This document shows, in pieces, positions 15,691-25,473 of a stretch of 64,000 bases of DNA (positions are counted from its first letter, which is position 1; every line of letters begins with the position of its first letter). The stretch is from assembly GCF_003149515.1 (NCBI RefSeq), contig NZ_CP029145.1:2728001-2792000 (forward strand). Direction: 5' to 3'. This DNA comes from Hymenobacter nivis. Its GTDB lineage: Bacteria > Bacteroidota > Bacteroidia > Cytophagales > Hymenobacteraceae. Made by a program: the position numbers and the translations under genes. The notes beneath the pieces were generated by a model. It was not told the DNA's origin. It made no database searches and saw only the letters and a program-made list of their open reading frames with translations.

Positions 15691-16701
15691 AAGCTAATTC
15701 GGAAGTGTGTGTTAAGTTACTGCCCGTAGGCGAGGCGTAAATTTGGCTATGGATTACCTGAGTTTGCGCGAGCGGCCCCGCCAGTTTCTGGCCCTGACCA
15801 GCCTGCGAGCGGCGGAGTTTGACGACTTGCTGACCGACTTTGCCCCGGCCTGGGAGCGCCACCACCGCTACCACACCCTGGAAGGAACCAAACGGGCGTT
15901 CCCCGCCCACCGCGAGCGGGCCAACGCCGTGCTGGCGGGCAGCGATATAAAGCTCTTTTTTCTGCTCACCTACCTCAAAAGCAACGCCTTGCAAGAGCAC
16001 CAGGCCGCCAGCTTTGGCATTTCGCAAGCGCGCGTCAGCCACTTGGCTACCGCCCTGCTGGGCGTGCTCAACCAGGTGCTGGCCCGGCGCGGGCTGCTGC
16101 CCGTGCGCGACGGCGGCGAGTTGGCTCAGCGCCTGGCTAACCACCCGGAGCCGGTCTTTGCCTACGACGGGGTCGAGCGGGGCGTACCACGTAACACGGA
16201 CCGGGAGGCCCAGGCCGAGGAGTACAGCGCCAAAAAAAGCGCACCGCGTAAAAAACATGACCTTATGCGATTCCACGCAGTACGTGCATTTTCTCTCGGC
16301 TACGGAAAGCGGGCGAGCGCACGACAAAAAACTGGCCGACGAGTACGCGCTGCACCTACCGGCGGGCTGCGTGTTACGGCAGGATTTGGGCTTGCTGGGC
16401 CACGCCCCGACCGGGGTCGTGGTGGAGATGCCCCACAAGAAGCCGCCGAAGCGGGAGTTGACGTTTGCCCAAAAGCTGTATAACCAGTTGCTGAGTCCGT
16501 TGCGCGTCGTTATCGAACACGCGCACAGCGGTATCAAGCGCCTGCACATGGTGCAGGGCACTATCCGCTTGCGCGGCGAATGGGTGCGCGATACGGTCAT
16601 GGTCGTGGCCTGTGGGCTGCACAACCTGCGCGTGCGCAGCCCGCACCGCGCCTATCGCGCACCTGTCCACGCGAAACTCGCTAACTACGCCGAATAAGCT
16701 T
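15691..16701 (+). mobile_element. IS5-family insertion sequence (IS427/IS1031-like group)
   Basis: About 1011 bp. Terminal inverted repeats are AAGCTAATTCGG at the left and, in reverse complement, AAGCTTATTCGG at the right (11 of 12). Both ends are flanked by TA, the expected two-base target duplication. It contains one transposase in two overlapping frames. Family assignment rests on the transposase motifs; ends are from direct reading. Appears structurally complete. Confidence 0.8.
15749..16697 (+). CDS. IS5-family DDE transposase, two frames joined at A7
   Basis: The N-terminal part (from 15749) has an HTH region (NALQEHQAASFGISQARVSH) and the first catalytic Asp in VFAYDGVERGVPR. The frame then runs off. 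A +1 shift at AAAAAAA (about 16230-16237) joins EEYSAKK to AHRVKNMTLCDSTQYVHFLS. The rest carries LRQDLGLLGHAPTG with the second Asp, and VVIEHAHSGIKR with the catalytic Glu, ending at 16697. The motifs are intact either side. The shift may be programmed, as proposed for some IS5 subgroups, or a mutation. The start codon could also be TTG at 15743. Confidence 0.82.
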
Positions 16702-16713
16702 TAATGAATCAGG

Positions 16714-16814
16714 CCGTCATGCTGAGCTTGTCGAAGCATCTCTACTGCGCAAGTAATCCAGCCGATTGGGTCAGTTACGCGGCAGAGATGCTTCGGCTGC
16801 GCTCAGCATGACGG
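16714..16814. repeat. CGTCATGC hairpin element, copy B
   Basis: 101 bp, arms CCGTCATGCTGAGC and GCTCAGCATGACGG. Inside are TCGAAGCATCTCT and AGAGATGCTTCGG. The left arm has CTTGTC where the right arm encodes CGCAGCC, so this stem has an internal mismatch. It lies 13 bases right of the IS5 end, between it and the short-chain dehydrogenase stop. Confidence 0.85.
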
Positions 16815-16858
16815 TCAATTAGAACTCAGTTGCTTTCTGAATAACATCCAATTCAAAC

Positions 16859-17707
16859 CTACTTTTCGGCCGGAAAATCAGCGCCTTCGCCCACGCTGGC
16901 GTACTGCTCCACATCGGCACTTAGCTCCTTGATTTTGGCGCGGGCGCCCTTCACGGCGGCGGCGCCCAGGGGCAGGTGCAGGGGCGGGTTTTCCTGGTTC
17001 ACCACGTCGTACATGGCCTGGGCGGCGCGCACCGGGTCGCCGGGCTGGTTGCCGCTGTAGCCCTGGATGTCGCCCATGTTCTTGCCGGCTGTGGCGTCGT
17101 AGTCGGCGTTTTTGGGCTTCGTGAACGTGGCCGATTCGCCGGCCCATTTCGTGCGGAAGCCGCTGGGCTCGATGTTGGTGACGCGGATGCCCAGGGGCCC
17201 CACTTCCTTGGAAAGCGCCTCGCCGATGCCTTCGAGCGCAAACTTGGAGCCGTTATAAATGCCCACGCCCGGGAAGGCGCGCAGGCCACCGATGCTGGTA
17301 ATGTTCAAAATGTGGCCGCTTTTGCGTTCGCGCAGGTGGGGCAGCACGGCCCGCAGCACCCGCAGGGCCCCGAACACGTTCACGTCGAACTGCCGCTGCA
17401 CTTCCTCCTCGCCGATTTCCTCGATGGGGCCCAGCGAGCCGTAGCCGGCGTTGTTCACCACCACATCGAGGTGGCCGAGGGCGTCAATGGCTTCCTGCAC
17501 GGCGCCGGGCACGCGGGCGGCGTCGGTCACGTCGAGTACCACGCCGTGGCCGTTAGCGCCAGCTTTTTGGGTGAATTCGTCGGCTTGGTTTTGGTGGCGG
17601 AAGGTGGCGGCTACTTTGTCGCCCTTGGCGAGCAAGAGTTCGGCCAGGGCCTCGCCAAAACCGGACGAGGCGCCGGTGATAAACCAGTTTTTGGGGGAAT
17701 TAGGCAT
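16859..17707 (-). CDS. Short-chain dehydrogenase/reductase
   Basis: Classical SDR of 282 residues, an NAD(P)-dependent oxidoreductase of unknown substrate. The cofactor-binding glycine motif is TGASSGFG (residues 10-17), followed by NNAG (about 83-86). The catalytic Ser is in NITSIGG and the Tyr/Lys pair in YNGSK. RHQ after the second strand suggests NADP preference (inference). The ATG at 17707 is chosen because MPNSPKNWFITGASSG is the family start. Its upstream region contains a 17-bp inverted repeat shared with the divergent barrel gene. Confidence 0.92.
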   Translation of the reverse strand: MPNSPKNWFITGASSGFGEALAELLLAKGDKVAATFRHQNQADEFTQKAGANGHGVVLDVTDAARVPGAVQEAIDALGHLDVVVNNAGYGSLGPIEEIGEEEVQRQFDVNVFGALRVLRAVLPHLRERKSGHILNITSIGGLRAFPGVGIYNGSKFALEGIGEALSKEVGPLGIRVTNIEPSGFRTKWAGESATFTKPKNADYDATAGKNMGDIQGYSGNQPGDPVRAAQAMYDVVNQENPPLHLPLGAAAVKGARAKIKELSADVEQYASVGEGADFPAEK

Positions 17708-17766
17708 GAGTCGTTTTTGCAAATGGTGAAAATACCAGGTGTATAAGACGGCGCGGAACCCCAATT

Positions 17767-17814
17767 TGTTTTGGCCGGGCCGTAGTAGGGCCCCATCACG
17801 GCCTGGCCAAAACA
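17767..17814. promoter_or_regulatory. 17-bp inverted repeat in the divergent SDR/barrel intergenic region
   Basis: TGTTTTGGCCGGGCCGT and ACGGCCTGGCCAAAACA pair with one mismatch around a 14-base spacer that contains GGGCCC. It sits 60-107 bases upstream of the SDR start. It could be an operator or an mRNA hairpin; nothing decides. Confidence 0.45.
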
Positions 17815-17947
17815 CTTCTATCGATATTATTTTATCTTATTGGTATACAGCAGATAGTAGCTTCAAAAGCCGTATTGTGCAACGTGCTTTGCAGCGCGCT
17901 GCTCTATCTTCCCCAATCCTTTCCCTTCTGCCTTTTTTCTTATTCTT

Positions 17948-18625
17948 ATGCAGTTCCGCACTACCCTTTTGCCCGGCTTGCTGGCCGGGGCCCTGCCCTT
18001 GGCGGGCGTTGCCCAAGTTGCTGCTCCGGCCGCGCCCAAAGCCGGGTATTTTGTGGGCCTGAGCGCTGCGGTCAGCGGCTACCAGTTGCCAACGGGCTCC
18101 TATGCCAACGTCATTTCGCCCATGCCCACGGTGGGCGCGCAGCTGCGGCCCCGCTGGGCGGTGCAGGCCAGCGCGTTGTATTTCCAGCAGAACGATTCGT
18201 ATGGCTACACAGGCTTGCTTTTTATCAACGGTGGGCTGCACCAGGGCGTGAGCGTGAGCACCAGCCGGCGGCACACCGTAGCCGTGCCTGTTTTAGCGCG
18301 TTACACCCTCACCCGCCGTTCGGCGCAGCACTTTCAGGTTGATGTACTGGCCGGGGCTACCGTGGTGCGCTCTACCTACCGCAGCAGCGGCACAGCCACC
18401 GACAGCCTCCAGAACGTGGTATACAACAACGACTTCCGGACCGCCGAAACCGGTATCTACTTCACTCTGGGCCCCGGCTTGCGCTACCGCCTGGGCCAGC
18501 AGTTCGCGTTGACAGGCGACTTGGGCTTTAATTTTCTACTCAACTCCCGCCCGGCATCCCATGCCAACGGCCCTACTTCGGCCACCCTGACCCTGGGCCT
18601 ACGCTACCGCTTTGCCCGCGGATAG
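17948..18625 (+). CDS. Outer-membrane beta-barrel protein, hypothetical
   Basis: A 225-residue secreted protein with signal peptide MQFRTTLLPGLLAGALPLAG. The rest alternates polar and hydrophobic residues in strand-like blocks, e.g. YFVGLSAAVSGYQ, WAVQASALYFQQ, ARYTLTRRSAQHFQVDVLAG, and ends SATLTLGLRYRFARG. This is the look of an eight- to ten-stranded porin-like barrel of the kind common in Bacteroidota. Substrate and role are unknown. Followed by a good terminator. Confidence 0.7.
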   Translation: MQFRTTLLPGLLAGALPLAGVAQVAAPAAPKAGYFVGLSAAVSGYQLPTGSYANVISPMPTVGAQLRPRWAVQASALYFQQNDSYGYTGLLFINGGLHQGVSVSTSRRHTVAVPVLARYTLTRRSAQHFQVDVLAGATVVRSTYRSSGTATDSLQNVVYNNDFRTAETGIYFTLGPGLRYRLGQQFALTGDLGFNFLLNSRPASHANGPTSATLTLGLRYRFARG

Positions 18626-20236
<1,611 letters not shown>

Positions 20237-20338
20237 GGCCCCGGCCGCGGGGGCGGGCGGGCGTTTCGGCGGTGCGCCCCCGGTATGGTATCTTGCGCCC
20301 CGGCTGCGCGGCCCGGTTCCAGTGCCCAGCCTTAATTT

Positions 20339-21850
20339 GTGTCGCTACCCTTTCCTTCGTCTGTGCGCCACCCGCTGTTCTTCATAGGTTTTTTATTTGC
20401 GCTGCTCAGCGGCGGCATGGCCGCAGCCAGCCTGCTGGGGGCCCCCGGGGTCGAAATGCCCACGCGGACGGCCAGCTTGCTGCTGGTCAGCAATCTGGGT
20501 ATGCTGGTGGTGCTGGCGAGGTTGTATTTTCGGCAGCCAGCCGTGGTGCCGGCGGCAGTAGTAGTCGCGCCGCACCGCGCCGAAATTCAAAGCTTGCAGC
20601 GCCTGGTGCAAATCGTGCAGCACGGCCAAACGCCGGCCGAGGTATACCACATCCTGCTCGAATCAGCGGTGCAAACTGCGCAGGCCGACGCCGCCTGGCT
20701 CGACCTGGGCCCCGACCACGACAGCACCAGCGACGTTGCGCAGTACTACCAGCTCGCTCCGGCCCAGGCCGATGCCCTGCGCGCAGGGCTGCGCGCGCAG
20801 GGCCCCAGCGACGACGAATCCATCATTGGCGACTTGCGCTCGCGCCCGGGTTTTGCCGGCCCGGCTCTCGCTTTTCGCTCTTTAATGCGGCTGCCCCTGC
20901 ACGGGCGGCACCTCGACTACGGGGTGCTGTACTTGCTGAAAGCACAGCCCAACACATTCGACCGCGAAGACTTGAGCGTGCTGCAAACCTTCGCCAGCCA
21001 AGCTGTGCTCAGCATCGAGAACCTGGCGCTGGCCACCATTGCTCTGCACAACCAGCGCACGCAGGAGGAGCTGAAAATTGCCTCGGAAGTACAGGACAGC
21101 CTGATTCCGAAAAAGTTGCCGACCGACGACTGGTTTGAAATCAGTACCCACTCGCTGGCGGCAAAGGAAGTGGGCGGCGACTTCTACGATTTTCTGCTGC
21201 TTCCGGGCCGGCGGTTGGCCGTGCTCATCGGCGACGTGAGCGGCAAGGGCATCACCGCGGCCTTCCACATGGCCCAGATGAAGGGCATTTTCCACGCCCT
21301 GATGCAGGGCAACCCGCTGGCCAAGAACGAGCGTGACCGGTTTCCAGTGCCCAGCCGCTTCATGACGCAGGCCAACGCCGCCCTGGCCCACTGCCTGGAG
21401 CGCTCGTCGTTCATCACCTCGTCGCTCTATATTATTGATTATGAGCAGGGAGGCTTCATGTTTGCCCGCGCCGGCCACTGCCACACGCTCTACTACCACG
21501 CCCTGCGCGAGGAGGTGTTCTACTTCCAGTCCACGGGCCTTGGGCTGGGCATTATCCGCGACGACAGCTACGAGAAGCATATCAACAACCAGTTTTACGA
21601 CTACGGGCCCGGCGACGTGATGGTGATTTACACCGACGGCATTGTGGAGGCCCGCGGCGCTGGCAAGGAAGAATACGGCGAGGACCGCCTCAAGCAGCGC
21701 CTGGAGGAATGCTATTACCAGGACGCCGACGCCATCAAGTGGTTTATCCTGAACGATTTAAACGGATTCACTACCGGCCAGCCCATCCACGACGACCAGA
21801 CATTGCTGGTTATTAAGTTCAAGGCCGTCGAACCCGAAACGACGGCCTGA
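20339..21850 (+). CDS. PP2C/SpoIIE-type serine phosphatase with GAF domain (RsbU-like)
   Basis: Environmental-signal phosphatase of a partner-switching module; it should dephosphorylate the downstream STAS protein. Of its 503 residues, the N-terminus has two hydrophobic segments (about 10-30 and 45-62), then a GAF-like sensor domain (about 80-235). An alpha-helical linker (HNQRTQEELKIASEVQDSLI) connects to the phosphatase domain (about 260-500). Metal-binding motifs there are KEVGGDFYDF, LIGDVSGKGI, FARAGHCHTLYY and IYTDGIVEARG. The start is GTG at 20339, since no ATG lies upstream in frame. The STAS gene starts 15 bases after its stop. Confidence 0.9.
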   Translation: MSLPFPSSVRHPLFFIGFLFALLSGGMAAASLLGAPGVEMPTRTASLLLVSNLGMLVVLARLYFRQPAVVPAAVVVAPHRAEIQSLQRLVQIVQHGQTPAEVYHILLESAVQTAQADAAWLDLGPDHDSTSDVAQYYQLAPAQADALRAGLRAQGPSDDESIIGDLRSRPGFAGPALAFRSLMRLPLHGRHLDYGVLYLLKAQPNTFDREDLSVLQTFASQAVLSIENLALATIALHNQRTQEELKIASEVQDSLIPKKLPTDDWFEISTHSLAAKEVGGDFYDFLLLPGRRLAVLIGDVSGKGITAAFHMAQMKGIFHALMQGNPLAKNERDRFPVPSRFMTQANAALAHCLERSSFITSSLYIIDYEQGGFMFARAGHCHTLYYHALREEVFYFQSTGLGLGIIRDDSYEKHINNQFYDYGPGDVMVIYTDGIVEARGAGKEEYGEDRLKQRLEECYYQDADAIKWFILNDLNGFTTGQPIHDDQTLLVIKFKAVEPETTA

Positions 21851-21865
21851 CGTATCGGCCTCATC

Positions 21866-22195
21866 ATGAAAGTAACCGCTCAACCCTCCGCCGACTCCCT
21901 GCTCCTCCTCCTCGATGGCGAACTGGACGCCAGCTCGGCCGTGCTGCTCGACACCGAATTCAACAAGCCCGACCTGCTTAGCTACCGCAAAGTACTCGTC
22001 GACTGCACCAAGCTCAGCTACATTTCGTCGGCGGGCCTGGGCGTCTTCATTTCGCACTTGCAGCGCCTGCAAGACAACAACGTGAAGCTGGTGTTCTTCA
22101 ATATGCAGGAGAAAGTGTTTAACGTTTTCGAAATCCTGGGCCTCGATTCGCTGATGACCATCGTGCCGACCCAGGCCGAGGCCGTGGCCGCATAA
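21866..22195 (+). CDS. STAS-domain anti-sigma factor antagonist (RsbV/SpoIIAA-like)
   Basis: Single STAS domain, 109 residues. The phosphorylatable serine lies in the conserved turn YISSAGLGVF (about residues 52-61). LVDCTKL precedes it and EILGLDSLMTI follows. When unphosphorylated it should bind the downstream kinase and free that kinase's target. Located between the phosphatase and the kinase, with a strong hairpin after it. Confidence 0.92.
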   Translation: MKVTAQPSADSLLLLLDGELDASSAVLLDTEFNKPDLLSYRKVLVDCTKLSYISSAGLGVFISHLQRLQDNNVKLVFFNMQEKVFNVFEILGLDSLMTIVPTQAEAVAA

Positions 22196-22199
22196 TGCG

Positions 22200-22236
22200 G
22201 CTCTGGTTTGGGGCCCCCGTGGCCCCAAACCAGAGC
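22200..22236 (+). terminator. Perfect 16-bp hairpin between STAS and kinase genes
   Basis: GCTCTGGTTTGGGGCC and GGCCCCAAACCAGAGC flank a 5-base loop. It starts three bases after the STAS stop. There is no T tract, so it is more likely a processing/stability element or partial attenuator that lowers kinase expression relative to the antagonist than a full terminator. Confidence 0.6.
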
Positions 22237-22288
22237 GGTGCTTGACAACGTTAATAACACACTATCGATAGCAAATAGAAGGTTTCTG

Positions 22289-22702
22289 ATGAAGGACGTG
22301 CTCCGCATTGAATGTTCGCGCCGCAACCTGCAACAGGTGCGCGACTTCGTGCGGGGTTTCCTGAGCCGTCGGTCGGTACCTGAACTGCTGATCAACCAAG
22401 TGGTGCTGGCCGTAGACGAGGTGGTGGCCAACTTCATCATTCACGCCAACGGCGAAGACGAGCACCAGTTCATCGACCTGGAACTGGTGGTGGACGGGCG
22501 CGTGCTGAGCGTGGAAATTGCCGACAACGGCGACACCATTTTTCTACCTGCCCCCCACTCCGCCCCCGACCTACCCGAGTACATCCGGCAGGGCCGCAAA
22601 GGGGGTACGGGCATGGCCCTGGTAAACCGGCTGATGGACCGGGTGGAGTTTTTCACCCGCGACCACCACACCGTCTGTCACCTCAGCAAGCACCTGGTGT
22701 GA
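22289..22702 (+). CDS. RsbW-like serine kinase / anti-sigma factor (GHKL ATPase)
   Basis: GHKL-fold ATP-binding protein, 137 residues, of the RsbW/SpoIIAB type. The N-box is LAVDEVVANFIIHAN (about 41-55), the G1 box EIADNGDTIFLP and the G2 region GRKGGTGMALVNRLMD. It should phosphorylate the STAS protein and inhibit a partner; no sigma factor gene is in the window. The start at 22289 removes an implausible N-terminal stretch encoded by the hairpin. Confidence 0.88.
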   Translation: MKDVLRIECSRRNLQQVRDFVRGFLSRRSVPELLINQVVLAVDEVVANFIIHANGEDEHQFIDLELVVDGRVLSVEIADNGDTIFLPAPHSAPDLPEYIRQGRKGGTGMALVNRLMDRVEFFTRDHHTVCHLSKHLV

Positions 22703-22824
22703 GGGCCCCGGAGTCCCGCGCGGGCCCCTCATCGGTTGGAAATTAGCTAATTTCGCTGTCCGGGTATGGGGCCGGCCGGTATTGTGCTGGCGGCCAAGCC
22801 CGGTGGGTTCCTTTTTTCTCTTCC

Positions 22825-25227
22825 ATGCACATACGTTTTTTGCACGTTGGCGCGGCCGCCGTGCTGTTCCTGGCGGGCTGCCAGGCCACCAAACCCCAGG
22901 CCGCCGGGCCTTCGCAACCCATGGCCACCGGGCCGGCTGTTGAAACCCTGGGGCCCGTGGCGGTGCCGACCAGCGAGTTTGCCTACGTGTACCGCAAAAA
23001 CAACGGCACGGCCGCCGACTACGGCACCCGCGCCAGCGTGGCCGAATACCTCGATTTATACACCAACTTCCGCCTGAAGGTGCTGGAAGCCGAGCGCCGC
23101 GGCCTCGACACCACGCAGGCCTTCAAACGCGAGCTGGAGGGCTATCGCCAGCAGCTGGCCCAGCCCTACCTCACAGAGAAGAGCGTAACCGACCAGCTCG
23201 TGCGCGAGGCCTACGACCGCATGGGCCAGGAAGTGAGCGCCGCCCATATCCTCATCCGGGTGGGTCCCGACGCGGCCCCGGCCGACACGCTGGCCGCGTA
23301 CCAGAAAGTAATGGCCCTGCGCCAGCAAGTGGTGGGCGGTGCCGACTTTGGGGCCCTGGCCCGGCAGCAGAGCGAAGACCCCTCGGCCAAGGAAAATGGC
23401 GGCAGCCTGGGCTACTTCACGGCCCTGCAGATGGTATATCCGTTTGAAACGGCCGCCTACAAAACGCCCGTGGGCCAGGTATCGGCGCCCATTCGCACGC
23501 GCTTCGGCTACCACCTCATCAAAGTGAACGACCGGCGAGCGGCGCAGGGTGAAATCAAGGTGGCCCACCTGATGGTGCGCGTGAACGCCCGCGCCCCGGC
23601 CGCGGATTCGCTCACGGCCAAAAAGAAAATCGACGAGCTGTACGCCCGCCTGCGCAAGGGCGAGAGCTGGGACAAGCTGGTGGCCCAGTTTTCGGAAGAC
23701 GCGGGCTCGGCCGCCAACGGCGGCGAGTTGCCGCCCTTCGGCACCGGCCGCATGATTCCGTCGTTCGAGGCCACCGCCTTCCGCTTGCAAAAGCCCGGCG
23801 ATATTGCCCCGCCCGTGCAAACGCCCTACGGCTGGCACATCATCAAGCTGCTGGAGCGGCAGCCGGTGCCGGCGTTTGCCACGATGGAGACAACGCTGAA
23901 AAACAAGGTGGCCAAGGATTCGCGCGCCGAGCTGAACCGGGCCGCCTTCCTCAAGCGCATCCGGCAGGAAGACCAGTTCCTGGAAATTCCGGCCGCCAAA
24001 ACCCAGGCCCTGGCTCGGGCCGACTCCTCGCTGATAGCCGGCCGCTTCAAGTACACGGCCCCTGCTGCGCCGGCCGATGCGAAGCGCAAGAAGGCCAATG
24101 CCGCCGATAACCTGGTGCTGTTCACCATTGAGCAGCAGCCTTACTACGTGCGGGACTTCCTGCAATACGTGGCCCAGAACCAGCGCCCACGCCCGGGGGC
24201 CCAGCCGGCCTTCGTGATGGAGCAGCTCTACGACCAGTACGTGGACCAGCGCCTGACCGACTTCGAGAAAAACTCGCTCGACACCAAGTACGAGGACTAC
24301 CGGATGCTGGCCAAGGAATACCGCGACGGCATCCTACTGTTCCAGCTGATGGACGAGAAGGTGTGGAGCAAGGCCATCGAAGACTCGGTGGGCCTGAAGA
24401 AGTTCTTCGCCGCCAACCAGGAAAAGTACCAGTGGGGTCCCCGCGCCCAAGCCACCGTGGTGAGCGCCGCCACGCCGGCCCTGCGCAAAGAGGTGATGCA
24501 GTACTTCCAAATCATTCCCCCATCCGCGACGCGGCAGACTTCGAGGGGCTCCGTCACAGCGGGAATGACGGAAACCGTGATGCCCACCAGCAAGGGAATC
24601 CCGGCCACCGTTCGGTTTCGCCCGGGAACGGCTACCTTACTGCCGGCCAGCACGGCGGCCTTGGACGGCGTGACCCGGCAAATGGCGAACGATACGACGT
24701 TACGGGTGGACCTCAGCGCCCAGGTGAAAACCCGCGCTGCGGCCGTGCTGGGTGGGCAGCGCGTAGCAGCCGTGCAGACGTATTTGCTAGAAAAAGGGGC
24801 CCCAGCCAAACGCTTAGACTACAACACCACCATCGGCAGTAAGCAGTCCAAACTGCCAGCTTCTGCCGACGCGCTGTACCTGAGTGGCTACACCCACGAC
24901 CCCGCAGCCATTGAGCAGCACTTTAATACCAAGAACCCCCTGGCGGTGCAAATCCAGCAGAAGGCGTTTCAGAAGGGCGACAGCAAGGCGGCCGACCAGT
25001 TTCTGACCAGCGCGCCCGGCTCCTACACCACCCAGTTTGATGGCCGCTACTACGCCGTCATGGTGGCCAGGCAGTTGCCCGCGGGCCCCAAGGTACTGGC
25101 CGACGCCCGGGGCCAGGCCACCAGCGACTACCAGAATTTCCTGGAAAAAGAATGGATTGCCCAACTCCGCCAGCAGTACCCGGTGCAGGTGAACCAACCC
25201 GAAGTGGACAAGCTCATTACCAAGTAA
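22825..25227 (+). CDS. Parvulin-type peptidyl-prolyl isomerase lipoprotein with two rotamase domains
   Basis: Large periplasm-facing folding factor of 800 residues, probably helping outer-membrane protein assembly. The signal peptide ends in the lipobox LAGC (Cys19). Two parvulin domains are visible: VSAAHILIRVG ... SEDPSAKENGGSLGYF ... GYHLIKVNDR (about 137-235) and IKVAHLMVRVN ... FSEDAGSAANGGELPPFG ... GWHIIKLLER (about 243-345). After residue ~560 comes a stretch (PSATRQTSRGSVTAGMT) that looks like a translated intergenic repeat, then an OmpA-like segment with VRFRPGTATLLP. It is first of two chaperone genes in tandem. Confidence 0.88.
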   Translation: MHIRFLHVGAAAVLFLAGCQATKPQAAGPSQPMATGPAVETLGPVAVPTSEFAYVYRKNNGTAADYGTRASVAEYLDLYTNFRLKVLEAERRGLDTTQAFKRELEGYRQQLAQPYLTEKSVTDQLVREAYDRMGQEVSAAHILIRVGPDAAPADTLAAYQKVMALRQQVVGGADFGALARQQSEDPSAKENGGSLGYFTALQMVYPFETAAYKTPVGQVSAPIRTRFGYHLIKVNDRRAAQGEIKVAHLMVRVNARAPAADSLTAKKKIDELYARLRKGESWDKLVAQFSEDAGSAANGGELPPFGTGRMIPSFEATAFRLQKPGDIAPPVQTPYGWHIIKLLERQPVPAFATMETTLKNKVAKDSRAELNRAAFLKRIRQEDQFLEIPAAKTQALARADSSLIAGRFKYTAPAAPADAKRKKANAADNLVLFTIEQQPYYVRDFLQYVAQNQRPRPGAQPAFVMEQLYDQYVDQRLTDFEKNSLDTKYEDYRMLAKEYRDGILLFQLMDEKVWSKAIEDSVGLKKFFAANQEKYQWGPRAQATVVSAATPALRKEVMQYFQIIPPSATRQTSRGSVTAGMTETVMPTSKGIPATVRFRPGTATLLPASTAALDGVTRQMANDTTLRVDLSAQVKTRAAAVLGGQRVAAVQTYLLEKGAPAKRLDYNTTIGSKQSKLPASADALYLSGYTHDPAAIEQHFNTKNPLAVQIQQKAFQKGDSKAADQFLTSAPGSYTTQFDGRYYAVMVARQLPAGPKVLADARGQATSDYQNFLEKEWIAQLRQQYPVQVNQPEVDKLITK
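24524..24578 (+). repeat. Possible repeat-derived insert within the parvulin gene
   Basis: The DNA around GTCACAGCGGGAATGACGG resembles GGAATGAC-type dispersed repeats, and its translation (SATRQTSRGSVTAGM) does not look like the rest of the protein. No second copy is visible in this window, so this is tentative. Confidence 0.35.
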
Positions 25228-25424
25228 CGAACTGCTGGTCAAGCTTTTTTAAGAAAAAATGATCGTTTTATAAGAGCCCCGGCCCGCTGGCCGGGGCTCT
25301 TGGCTGCCCGGCGGGTTGCAACCAACGCGGGGCCCCGGGGCTCCTTTTATTGCCGCGGGCCGTTTTGTGGTGAAATTTACGGGCCGCTTTGCACGTTGCG
25401 CGGGCGTGGCAACGCGGGCAGCGG

Positions 25425-25432
25425 TAACTTTA
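25425..25432 (+). promoter_or_regulatory. Putative -7 element TAACTTTA of the SurA-like gene
   Basis: Seven of eight to TAnnTTTG, about 42 bases upstream of the ATG at 25474. It suggests a promoter separate from the preceding parvulin gene, 200 bases away. Confidence 0.4.
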
Positions 25433-25473
25433 CGGCCCGGTTCCAACCGTTATCCTGAAATAGTTAAGTGATT

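Noticed and set aside
14735..16624. One 629-codon minus-strand gene including FRG
   Set aside because: Residues before 15583 are antisense to the IS5 transposase and cross a terminator; only the FRG part is real.
20272..21138. 288-codon frame overlapping the phosphatase gene
   Set aside because: Different frame, Arg/Ala/Pro-rich, no motifs; the phosphatase frame has all family motifs.
22242..22270. TTGACA and TATCGATA as a sigma-70 promoter for the kinase gene
   Set aside because: The -10 fit is poor and promoters in this phylum differ; the match could be chance.
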